From: Aquamicrobium sp.
GTDB lineage: Bacteria > Pseudomonadota > Alphaproteobacteria > Rhizobiales > Rhizobiaceae
Reading direction: 5' to 3'
Length of the DNA: 7,933 nt
NCBI GenBank assembly: GCA_014860725.1
Contig: JACZJD010000232.1
Span: 1 to 7,933, forward strand
The notes beneath the pieces were generated by a model. The model was given only the letters and a program-made list of their open reading frames with translations, made no database searches and was not told the DNA's origin. The translations under genes and the position numbers were made by a program. Positions within the stretch are counted from its first letter, which is position 1. Each line of letters begins with the position of its first letter. Shown in pieces: positions 1-6,728 of this stretch.

Positions 1-560
1 TCGAGATCGAGGACGTCAACCGCGGCGCGGCGCGCTTCGACTACGCCAAGCTCGAGGCGCTGAACGGCCTCTACATGCGCAAGAGCGACGACGCGGCGCT
101 GCTCGACCGCTTCCTCGCCACCCTGCCCTTCATCGAGGAGCGCGGCGCGATCCCGGCGGAGCCGACCGAGCAGCAGAAGGCGATGCTGCTGGCGGCGCTC
201 CCCGGCCTCAAGGAGCGCGCCAAGACGCTGGTCGAGCTGGCCGACAGCGCGCAGTACCTGTTCGCGTCGCGCCCGCTCGCGCTCGACGAGAAGGCGGCGC
301 AGATCCTCGACGCCGAGGCGCGCGGCATCATCGCCGCCCTGTTGCCGGAGCTCGGGGCGCTCACCGAATGGTCGGCCGCCTCGACCGAGGCCGCGGTGCG
401 CGCCTTCGCCGAAAAGAGCGGCCTGAAGCTCGGCAAGGTGGCGCAGCCGCTGCGCGCCGCGCTCACCGGCCGCTCGACCTCCCCGGGTGTTTTCGACGTC
501 ATCGCCGTGCTCGGCCGCGCCGAAAGCCTCGCCCGGCTGAGCGACCAGATCGCTGGTTAG
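1..560 (+). CDS. gltX: Glutamyl-tRNA synthetase, C-terminal part (5' end outside window)
   Basis: Cytoplasmic enzyme that charges tRNA-Glu with glutamate, using ATP. Only the last 185 residues are visible. The frame is open from the left edge (first full codon at base 3) to a TAG stop at 558-560. The visible part starts with a segment containing [16 protein letters not shown], which resembles the conserved stretch just after the KMSKS catalytic loop of class I GluRS. It then runs through the all-helical anticodon-binding domain and ends with the family-typical segment [23 protein letters not shown]. The HIGH and KMSKS motifs would lie upstream, so catalytic integrity cannot be judged here. 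Many alphaproteobacteria carry two gltX copies, and which one this is cannot be told from the C-terminus alone. It lies upstream of gltA in the same direction, as I recall for several Rhizobiales genomes. The family call is near certain; subtype is open. Confidence 0.95.
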   Translation, partial: EIEDVNRGAARFDYAKLEALNGLYMRKSDDAALLDRFLATLPFIEERGAIPAEPTEQQKAMLLAALPGLKERAKTLVELADSAQYLFASRPLALDEKAAQILDAEARGIIAALLPELGALTEWSAASTEAAVRAFAEKSGLKLGKVAQPLRAALTGRSTSPGVFDVIAVLGRAESLARLSDQIAG

Positions 561-564
561 AAGC

Positions 565-578
565 GGGGCGGCCGCCCC
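565..578. other. GC-rich perfect palindrome just after gltX
   Basis: GGGGCGGCCGCCCC is self-complementary and starts 5 bases after the gltX stop codon. As RNA it could fold into a 5-bp GC stem with a GGCC loop. It could help end or slow gltX transcription, but no T-run follows, so it does not qualify as a standard intrinsic terminator. It may also be a chance product of the high GC content. Confidence 0.3.
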
Positions 579-676
579 CGGCGCCCTGCCATGGTGCAAT
601 GCGAGAAACGGCCTCTCGACTCCCTTGGCAGCCTCCCGCAAATCGGATAGCAAGAGCGCGCAGTCGGGGAACGATT

Positions 677-691
677 GTTATTGGACATAAC
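677..691. promoter_or_regulatory. Operator-like inverted repeat in the gltA leader
   Basis: GTTAT-N5-ATAAC is a perfect 5-bp inverted repeat with a 5-bp spacer. It sits in an AT-richer patch of the 176-bp gltX-gltA intergenic region, about 46 bp before the gltA start codon. An overlapping, slightly longer imperfect repeat, TTATTGG-N6-CCGATAA, covers 678-697. The short symmetric arms suit a dimeric helix-turn-helix regulator near a promoter. The regulator and any effect on gltA are unknown. The rest of the leader (561-736) shows no convincing -35/-10 pair and no small gene that I can support. Confidence 0.35.
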
Positions 692-723
692 CGATAAGCA
701 TCGCAGGCGGGGCGCCATAGATT

Positions 724-730
724 GGAGGTG
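724..730 (+). promoter_or_regulatory. Shine-Dalgarno site of gltA (fixes the start at ATG 737)
   Basis: GGAGGTG lies 6 bases before the ATG at 737. A TTG at 722 is in the same frame and would add five residues, but it overlaps this ribosome binding site and has none of its own. Comparison with the E. coli GltA N-terminus, recalled from memory, also favours 737. Confidence 0.88.
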
Positions 731-736
731 ATTGTG

Positions 737-2026
<1,290 letters not shown>

Positions 2027-2051
2027 GCCGCACGGGCCGAACCGGAACGCG

Positions 2052-2076
2052 AAGGGGCGCGTCAGGCGCCCTTTTT
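2052..2076 (+). terminator. Rho-independent terminator of gltA
   Basis: GGGCGC (2055-2060) pairs with GCGCCC (2066-2071) around a 5-base loop, GTCAG. The AAG just before the stem can extend the pairing into the following T-run, TTTTT at 2072-2076. It begins 25 bases after the gltA stop. The T-run lies only on the + strand side, so it should act mainly on gltA and not on the convergent lpx transcript. Confidence 0.9.
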
Positions 2077-2179
2077 CGTTCCTGCAGGCATGGATGATGC
2101 CAGGGAGCGTGACGTTCGAGCGCTCGCGCCCCGCACTCTCCCTGCGAATGGGGAAAGATCGTCGGCGGCGTTGCGGCCA

Positions 2180-2213
2180 GTCCCCTTCTCCCCGTGAACG
2201 GGGAGAAGGGGAC
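2180..2213. repeat. Perfect 16-bp-arm palindrome, probable RIME/REP-like intergenic repeat
   Basis: The arms 2180-2195 and 2198-2213 are exact reverse complements, separated by only two bases (GA). Each arm has a C-rich/G-rich core, CCCCTTCTCCCCG on the left. The neighbouring bases 2214-2235, with GGATGAGGGGC, resemble the flank I remember beside such palindromes in rhizobial genomes (RIME-type mosaic elements). The palindrome is directly seen; the family assignment is from memory, since no second copy is in this window. It lies between the 3' ends of the convergent gltA and lpxB, a usual place for such elements. Its RNA hairpin could protect 3' ends or slow converging transcription, but neither strand has a T-run after it. 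A weak degenerate hairpin (2136-2157) and a 10-bp palindrome (2117-2126) lie to the left and may be remnants or chance. Confidence 0.7.
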
Positions 2214-2273
2214 GGCAGCCGGATGAGGGGCAGCGCGGGCGGTCGGGAATATACCGAAGGCGCTCCGGAGCCG

Positions 2274-3446
2274 TCAGACTTTGCTGCCGATCAGGTCCAG
2301 CACGGCCTCGGCGGCGAGGTCGCCGGCCGGCCGCTCGGTCGCCATGTGCGCGGCGACCTGGCCGAGCCCGTCGATCTGCGCCGCCCGCACCGGCGTGTCG
2401 GCCCACAGCCTCTCGATGAGGCGCGCCAGATAGGGCGGGCGCACGAAATCGTTGTAGGCCTCGGGAACGACCGGCCAGTCGGCGATCAGGTTCGGCAGCG
2501 AGGCCGACCAGACGGTGATGAAGCGCATCATCGCCGTCCACATCCAGTCGGTCCGGTAGCACGAGATCATCGGCACGCCCGCGAGCGCCAGCTCCAGCGA
2601 CACCGTGCCGGATGCCGCGAGCGCCGCGTCCGCCTCGCCGAAGGCCGCCCATTTCTCGTCCTCGCCGTGGACGACGCGCGGCCGCACCGGCCATGACGAC
2701 ACCGTCTCCTCGACCAGCGCGGCGACATGCGGCACGGTCGGGATGGTCACGGCGAACTCGTTGCCGCGCTGGGCGAGCAGGCACAGGGTTTCGCCGAACG
2801 GTTCGAGCAGCCGGCGCACTTCGCTGCGCCGCGAACCGGGCAGCACGACGAGCCTGCGCGGTCCCGTCCGCGCCGCGATGGGACGCGCCTGCTGCGCCGC
2901 GCGCGCCGCGAGGACGCCCGGATGCATGGCCAGCCTGTGGCCGACATGGACGCCCTGCGGCCCGTCGAGGCGCGACAGCGCTTCCGGCTCGAACGGCAGC
3001 ACGCACAGCACCCGGTCGACATAGGATCGCATGTCGCGCGCGCGGCCCGGCCGCCACGCCCACACGCTCGGGCAGACATAGTGGACGATCGGCACGGAGG
3101 GCGCCGCCGCCCGCACCTTCCGCGCGACGCGCAGGGAAAAATCCGGGCTGTCGATGGTGACGAGGCAATCGGGCTTCGCCCCGGCGATGGCGTCGGCGGT
3201 CTGGCCGATGCGGCGCAGCAGCCGCGGCAGGTCGCGCAGCACGGCGGTGATGCCCATCAGCGCGATCTCGGCACCGTCGAACAGCGGCTCGAGGCCGTGC
3301 TCGCGCAGGTGCCGCCCGCCGACGCCGACGAGTTCGACCGGGCGGCCCGTCATGCGGCCGAGCGCGGCGACCAGATCGGCCCCGAGCAGGTCGCCCGATT
3401 CCTCGCCGGCGACGATGGCGATCCGCAGCGGATGCTCCGCGCTCAT
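2274..3446 (-). CDS. lpxB: Lipid-A-disaccharide synthase
   Basis: Glycosyltransferase (GT19) that joins UDP-2,3-diacylglucosamine to lipid X, forming the beta-1,6-linked lipid A disaccharide at the inner face of the inner membrane. The protein is 390 residues, close to the E. coli length of about 382. Family signatures are GEESGDLLGA at residues 14-23, TIDSPDF at 97-103 (Asp99 matching the proposed catalytic Asp98 of E. coli), PSVWAWR at 126-132, LPGSRRSE at 202-209, AASGTVSLE at 277-285 and SLPNLIA at 316-322. The frame stays open for 66 codons upstream of the chosen ATG, into lpxI, but the ATG at 3446 has a strong ribosome binding site and shares ATGA with the lpxI stop, which suggests coupled translation. 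It is the last gene of the operon, and no T-run terminator follows it. No defects seen. Confidence 0.97.
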   Translation of the reverse strand: MSAEHPLRIAIVAGEESGDLLGADLVAALGRMTGRPVELVGVGGRHLREHGLEPLFDGAEIALMGITAVLRDLPRLLRRIGQTADAIAGAKPDCLVTIDSPDFSLRVARKVRAAAPSVPIVHYVCPSVWAWRPGRARDMRSYVDRVLCVLPFEPEALSRLDGPQGVHVGHRLAMHPGVLAARAAQQARPIAARTGPRRLVVLPGSRRSEVRRLLEPFGETLCLLAQRGNEFAVTIPTVPHVAALVEETVSSWPVRPRVVHGEDEKWAAFGEADAALAASGTVSLELALAGVPMISCYRTDWMWTAMMRFITVWSASLPNLIADWPVVPEAYNDFVRPPYLARLIERLWADTPVRAAQIDGLGQVAAHMATERPAGDLAAEAVLDLIGSKV

Positions 3447-4330
3447 GCCCCCTCCTCCGGCGTCAGCCCGACGACGAACAGGCCGGCCTCGTCCGCCAGC
3501 GCCACGGTGCGCTCGAATTCGAGGATGAAGGAGCGGCCGGCATCGAGCGCGATGCCGGCAAGGCCCGCCGCCCGGGCGGCGGCCACGGTGTCCGGCCCAA
3601 TGGCCGGCAGATCGGCGCGCCTGTCCTGCTGCGGCTTGCAGCATTTGACCAGCGCGCCGCCGCTCTTGCCGGCGAGCCGGCCGTGGCCGCGCATCGCGGC
3701 GGTGCGGGCGAGGAGGCCGTCGGTGCCCTCGATTCCCTCGAGGGCGATGGCGCGGCCGCCGACGGCAATCGCCGCCTGGCCGATGTCCAGCCTGCCGATG
3801 GCGCGTGCCGCCGCGGCGGCGGCCTCGACGTCGCGCCTATCGGCGGCCGACGGCTTCGTGCGCGTCAGGACGCCCTCGGGCGTCAGCAGATCGGGCACGA
3901 CCTCGTCGACCGCGACCACGCGCATGCCGTTGGCCTCGAACACCCCGATGACGGTGCGCAGCAATGCGTCGTCGCCCCGCATCAGGCCGGCCGCGATGCG
4001 CGGCAGGCTGAAGAGCAGCGGCAGGGACCATCTGATGCGCGCAAGGCGCGGCCGGCGCTCGATGTTGCCGGCCATCACGACACGGCTGACACCCTCGGCG
4101 CGCAGGCGGGCTATGAGGGGACCGACATCCTCGACGGAAACGGGAAAGCACTCGGCACCGGCGAAATCGGCGGCCGACGCCTCGCCCGAGACGACGGCGA
4201 CCAGCGGCGGCTGCCCCTTCGCCATCAACGTCCCGACCACGGAGACCGGCAGCGCGCCGCCGCCGGCTATCACGGCTATGCGACCTTCCTGCGCCGGCCC
4301 GGCGCGGGGGGCTGGATCACTCCCCGCCAT
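3443..4330 (-). CDS. lpxI: UDP-2,3-diacylglucosamine pyrophosphatase LpxI
   Basis: Hydrolyses UDP-2,3-diacylglucosamine to lipid X and UMP, the fourth step of lipid A synthesis. LpxI (formerly DUF1009) is the alphaproteobacterial replacement for LpxH and is unrelated to it. The protein is 295 residues. The N-terminal domain opens with RIAVIAGGGALPV (17-29) and includes VVMAGNIERRP (84-94). The C-terminal domain carries GTDGLLART (202-210) and QDRRADLPAIGPDT (235-248), the conserved region in which I would place the catalytic aspartate, though I cannot align it here. The gene overlaps the lpxA 3' end by 14 bp and the lpxB start by 4 bp (ATGA). The ATG at 4330 has no strong ribosome binding site of its own, so translation probably depends on ribosomes leaving lpxA. 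About 13 residues precede the conserved core, so a slightly different start is possible. The position between lpxA and lpxB supports the call strongly. Confidence 0.94.
   Translation of the reverse strand: MAGSDPAPRAGPAQEGRIAVIAGGGALPVSVVGTLMAKGQPPLVAVVSGEASAADFAGAECFPVSVEDVGPLIARLRAEGVSRVVMAGNIERRPRLARIRWSLPLLFSLPRIAAGLMRGDDALLRTVIGVFEANGMRVVAVDEVVPDLLTPEGVLTRTKPSAADRRDVEAAAAAARAIGRLDIGQAAIAVGGRAIALEGIEGTDGLLARTAAMRGHGRLAGKSGGALVKCCKPQQDRRADLPAIGPDTVAAARAAGLAGIALDAGRSFILEFERTVALADEAGLFVVGLTPEEGA
3451..3458 (-). promoter_or_regulatory. Shine-Dalgarno site of lpxB (fixes its start)
   Basis: On the - strand GGAGGAGG ends 4 bases before the ATG at 3446; its first GGAGG lies 7 bases before it. 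It lies inside the last codons of lpxI. It supports the 3446 start over the longer open frame that runs back into lpxI. Confidence 0.85.
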
Positions 4331-5147
4331 CGCCGACGGCTTCGCCGCGCTCGCCGAGCGCCGGCACCGTGAAATGCCGCTTTCCGCGGCCGGTGAGGAA
4401 GTCGAGAATGTCGATCACGGCCGGCGACCCCGCGAAGTCCCGGCGCACGGCTTCCGCATTCTCGGCAACGGTGCGCTCCGGCGAGAACAGCGCGCGATAG
4501 GCGGCGCGCAGCGTCATCAGCTCGGCGCGGCTCATGCCCGAGCGCTTGAGGCCGACGACGTTGAAGCCGCGCAGCTCGGCACGGTTGCCGACCGCCATGC
4601 CGTAGGGGATGACGTCGCCGACCACGGCGGCCATGCCGCCGACGAAGGCGTGATGCCCGATCCGCACGAACTGGTGCACCGCCGCGAGGCCGCCGATGAT
4701 GACATTGTCGCCGATCTCGCAATGGCCGCCGAGCGTCGCGCCATGGGTCAGGGTCACGTTGTCGCCGACGGTGCAGTCGTGCGCGACGTGCGAGTAAGCG
4801 AGGAAGAAGCCGTTGTCGCCAACGACGGTCGCGCCGCGGCCGCAGTCGGTGCCGCGATGCATGGTGACGGATTCGCGGATGTCGCAGTTCCGGCCGACGG
4901 TGAGCGTCGTGCGGCCGCCCTTGTGCTTCCTGTCCTGCGGCGGCCCGCCGAGCGCGGCGAAGGCCTCGATCCGCGTGCCCGCGCCGACGGTCGTCGCACC
5001 GGTGACGGAAACGTGGTTGGCGAGCCGCACGCCGTCGCCCAGGACGACCTCGGGACCGACCAGGCAGAAAGGTCCGATCTCGACATTCGCGCCGAGCTCG
5101 GCGCCCTTCTCGACGACCGCGCTCGGATGGATGACCGCTCCGCTCAT
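4317..5147 (-). CDS. lpxA: UDP-N-acetylglucosamine O-acyltransferase
   Basis: First step of lipid A synthesis: a cytoplasmic homotrimer moves a 3-hydroxyacyl chain from acyl carrier protein to the 3-OH of UDP-GlcNAc. The protein is 276 residues (E. coli 262). Its N-terminal two thirds are hexapeptide repeats forming a left-handed beta helix, for example residues 6-60 and 124-180; the rest is helical. Residues matching the E. coli active site are Lys74, His120, catalytic His123 in SHVAHDCTVG, His142, His158 and Gln159 in VHQF, and Arg202. Gly171 matches the Gly173 'hydrocarbon ruler' of E. coli, which fits a long chain such as 3-OH-C14; this is inferred. The C-terminus ends in about 14 extra Gly/Glu-rich residues. 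The start at 5147 has a good ribosome binding site. It lies 11 bp after fabZ and overlaps lpxI by 14 bp. Confidence 0.97.
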   Translation of the reverse strand: MSGAVIHPSAVVEKGAELGANVEIGPFCLVGPEVVLGDGVRLANHVSVTGATTVGAGTRIEAFAALGGPPQDRKHKGGRTTLTVGRNCDIRESVTMHRGTDCGRGATVVGDNGFFLAYSHVAHDCTVGDNVTLTHGATLGGHCEIGDNVIIGGLAAVHQFVRIGHHAFVGGMAAVVGDVIPYGMAVGNRAELRGFNVVGLKRSGMSRAELMTLRAAYRALFSPERTVAENAEAVRRDFAGSPAVIDILDFLTGRGKRHFTVPALGERGEAVGDGGE

Positions 5148-5150
5148 CGC

Positions 5151-5158
5151 CTCTCCTC
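5151..5158 (-). promoter_or_regulatory. Shine-Dalgarno site of lpxA
   Basis: The 11-bp fabZ-lpxA gap reads GAGGAGAGGCG on the - strand. GAGGAGAG provides a clear ribosome binding site just before the ATG at 5147 and supports that start. Confidence 0.75.
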
Positions 5159-5626
5159 TCAGGCCGCAGGCTTCGGCGCCATCATGGCGGAAATCTCGGC
5201 CTCCGCCGCCTTGGCGCCTTCGACCGTCGCCTCGCAGGCGAAGCGCCAGATATTGCCGCGCTGCTTGAGCTTGCGCACGCGGATTTCCAGCCGGTCGCCC
5301 GGCACCACCGGGCGGCGGAACTTGGCGTTGTCGATGGTCATGAAATAGACGAGCGACGGCCTGTCCTCGCCGGTGGAGCGGATGCAGATCGCGCCGGCCG
5401 TCTGCGCCATCGCCTCGACGATGAGCACGCCCGGCATCACCGGCTGCTCGGGGAAATGACCCTGAAAATGCGGCTCGTTGGCGGTGACGTTCTTGATGCC
5501 GACGGCCGAGTTGTCGCCGTCGATCTCGACGATGCGGTCGACCAGCAGGAACGGATAGCGATGCGGCAGGAGCCGCAGAAGCCCGAGGATATCCACGCTC
5601 TCCAGCGTCGCGCTCGCGTCAGCCAT
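5159..5626 (-). CDS. fabZ: 3-hydroxyacyl-ACP dehydratase
   Basis: Removes water from 3-hydroxyacyl-ACP to give trans-2-enoyl-ACP in type II fatty acid synthesis, in the cytoplasm. The protein is 155 residues, typical for FabZ, and forms a single hot-dog fold. Catalytic His57 is in [14 protein letters not shown] and Glu71 in VEAMAQ (E. coli His54 and Glu68). The early motif [13 protein letters not shown] (19-31) is also diagnostic and separates it from FabA. It sits between lpxD and lpxA, which use the same 3-hydroxyacyl-ACP substrates, so the operon sets the balance between phospholipid and lipid A synthesis. Its ATG lies within the lpxD 3' end, an 8-bp overlap, so translation is probably coupled to lpxD. 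No defects. Confidence 0.97.
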   Translation of the reverse strand: MADASATLESVDILGLLRLLPHRYPFLLVDRIVEIDGDNSAVGIKNVTANEPHFQGHFPEQPVMPGVLIVEAMAQTAGAICIRSTGEDRPSLVYFMTIDNAKFRRPVVPGDRLEIRVRKLKQRGNIWRFACEATVEGAKAAEAEISAMMAPKPAA

Positions 5627-6677
5627 CTTCCCTGCGTTCCTTCCTCTTGCCTCTCGCCATCGACCGCACCAGGGCGATCTCGCGCATCATTTCCTTCATC
5701 GGCTGGGCGGGCATGCCGCCCCAGCGCTCGCCGGCCGGGATGTCCGTCATCACGCCGGCGGCGGCGGCGACCTGCGCCAAGCTGCCGATGGTCAGGTGAT
5801 CGGCGATGCCGACGCGCCCGCCGAGCATCACCCCGTCGCCCAGCGTCACGGAGCCGGAGAGGCCGCAATGCGCGGCGAGGACGCAGGAGCGCCCGATGCG
5901 CACGTTGTGGGCGATCTGGACGAGATTGTCGATCTTGGTCCCCTCGCCGATCACCGTATCGGACAGCGTGCCCCGGTCAATGGTGGTGTTCGCGCCGATC
6001 TCGACATCGTCCTGGACGACGACGCGGGCGAGCTGCGGCATCTTCTCGAGGCCGGCGCGTCCGAGGACGTAGCCGAAACCGTCCTGACCGATGCGCGCGC
6101 CGGCATGAACGATGACGCGGTTGCCGAGAAGCGCATGCTGGACGGTCACGCCGGGACCGACATAGCCGTCGCGCCCGATGCGGCAGGAGGGGCCGATGAC
6201 GGCGTTGGGCGCGATCACCGTGCCGCTGCCGACCTGCGCATCGGGACCGATCACCGCCCCGGCCTCGACAATGGCGCCGGTCTCCACCAGAGCCTGCGGA
6301 TGAATGTGCGCGGCCGGCGATAGGCCGGTTTCGCCCGTCACCGGCCCGGGCCTGGACGCGGCAGGAAACATCAGTCGCCCCACCGTCGCGAAATCGCGCT
6401 GGGGGTGGGAGGAGACGAGGACGGCGATGCCGTTGCCGGCGGAGGCGGCGATATCGGCGGAACACAGCAGCGCCGAAGCCTCGACGCCCGCGATCAGCCC
6501 GGCATTGCGCCTGCCCTCGACGAAGACGAGGGTGCCGCTCCCGCCGCGGTCGGCCGGAGCGAGGCCGGTGACGGTGTTGTCGGCGAATTCGGGCGTGCGA
6601 AGCTCCGCGCCGGTCAACGCGGCGATCTCGCCAGCGGTGAAACGACGCGACGGTGCGAAGAATACCGGATCGCTCAT
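5619..6677 (-). CDS. lpxD: UDP-3-O-acylglucosamine N-acyltransferase
   Basis: Third step of lipid A synthesis: adds a second 3-hydroxyacyl chain from ACP to the 2-amino group of UDP-3-O-acylglucosamine, in the cytoplasm as a trimer. The protein is 352 residues (E. coli 341). Residues 1-110 form the uridine-binding N-terminal domain ([11 protein letters not shown] at 13-23, LVFVEGRRN at 50-58). Hexapeptide repeats follow at about 120-310, with GQDGFGYV (197-204) and [13 protein letters not shown] (250-262); His257 matches the E. coli catalytic His239. The C-terminal helix, [24 protein letters not shown], is basic. The ATG at 6677 is preceded by GAGAAGG with a 5-base spacer. It follows bamA by 51 bp, a gap that holds a hairpin, and overlaps fabZ by 8 bp. 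Confidence 0.97.
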   Translation of the reverse strand: MSDPVFFAPSRRFTAGEIAALTGAELRTPEFADNTVTGLAPADRGGSGTLVFVEGRRNAGLIAGVEASALLCSADIAASAGNGIAVLVSSHPQRDFATVGRLMFPAASRPGPVTGETGLSPAAHIHPQALVETGAIVEAGAVIGPDAQVGSGTVIAPNAVIGPSCRIGRDGYVGPGVTVQHALLGNRVIVHAGARIGQDGFGYVLGRAGLEKMPQLARVVVQDDVEIGANTTIDRGTLSDTVIGEGTKIDNLVQIAHNVRIGRSCVLAAHCGLSGSVTLGDGVMLGGRVGIADHLTIGSLAQVAAAAGVMTDIPAGERWGGMPAQPMKEMMREIALVRSMARGKRKERREDG

Positions 6678-6688
6678 GCAAGCCTTCT

Positions 6689-6713
6689 CTTCCGGGCCGC
6701 GAGGGCCCGGAAG
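6689..6713 (-). other. Strong intercistronic hairpin between bamA and lpxD
   Basis: Arms 6689-6698 and 6704-6713 are perfect 10-bp reverse complements (CTTCCGGGCC and GGCCCGGAAG) around a 5-base loop. The hairpin begins 15 bases after the bamA stop in the direction of transcription and ends right at the lpxD ribosome binding site. No U-run follows, so it is not a standard terminator. It could stabilise the 3' end of a processed bamA message, cause partial attenuation, or limit access to the lpxD ribosome binding site. The structure is directly visible; the role is inferred. Confidence 0.6.
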
Positions 6714-6728
6714 CGCGCTTCCCGATAA

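Noticed and set aside
625..653. Possible gltA promoter, TTGGCA with 17-bp spacing to TAGCAA
   Set aside because: The -10 match is weak and a similar pairing could arise by chance in a leader of this length; no better pair was found.
722..736. TTG at 722 as the gltA start
   Set aside because: The codon overlaps the GGAGGTG ribosome binding site that serves the ATG at 737, and the five extra residues are absent from the E. coli protein as I recall it.
2136..2157. Second, degenerate hairpin (CTCTCCC against GGGAAAG) left of the large palindrome
   Set aside because: It has a mismatch and short arms; it could be a worn module of the same repeat but cannot be told from chance.
3447..3644. Extended N-terminus for lpxB in the same frame
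   Set aside because: The extra 66 codons lie within lpxI, give Arg/Gly-rich sequence unlike LpxB, and the ATG at 3446 has a strong ribosome binding site.
2727..5348. An 873-codon open frame on the + strand opposite lpxB, lpxI, lpxA and fabZ
   Set aside because: High-GC genes on the other strand commonly leave long stop-free antisense frames. Its translation is low-complexity, rich in Arg, Ala and Pro, has no recognisable domain, and crosses four well-supported genes.
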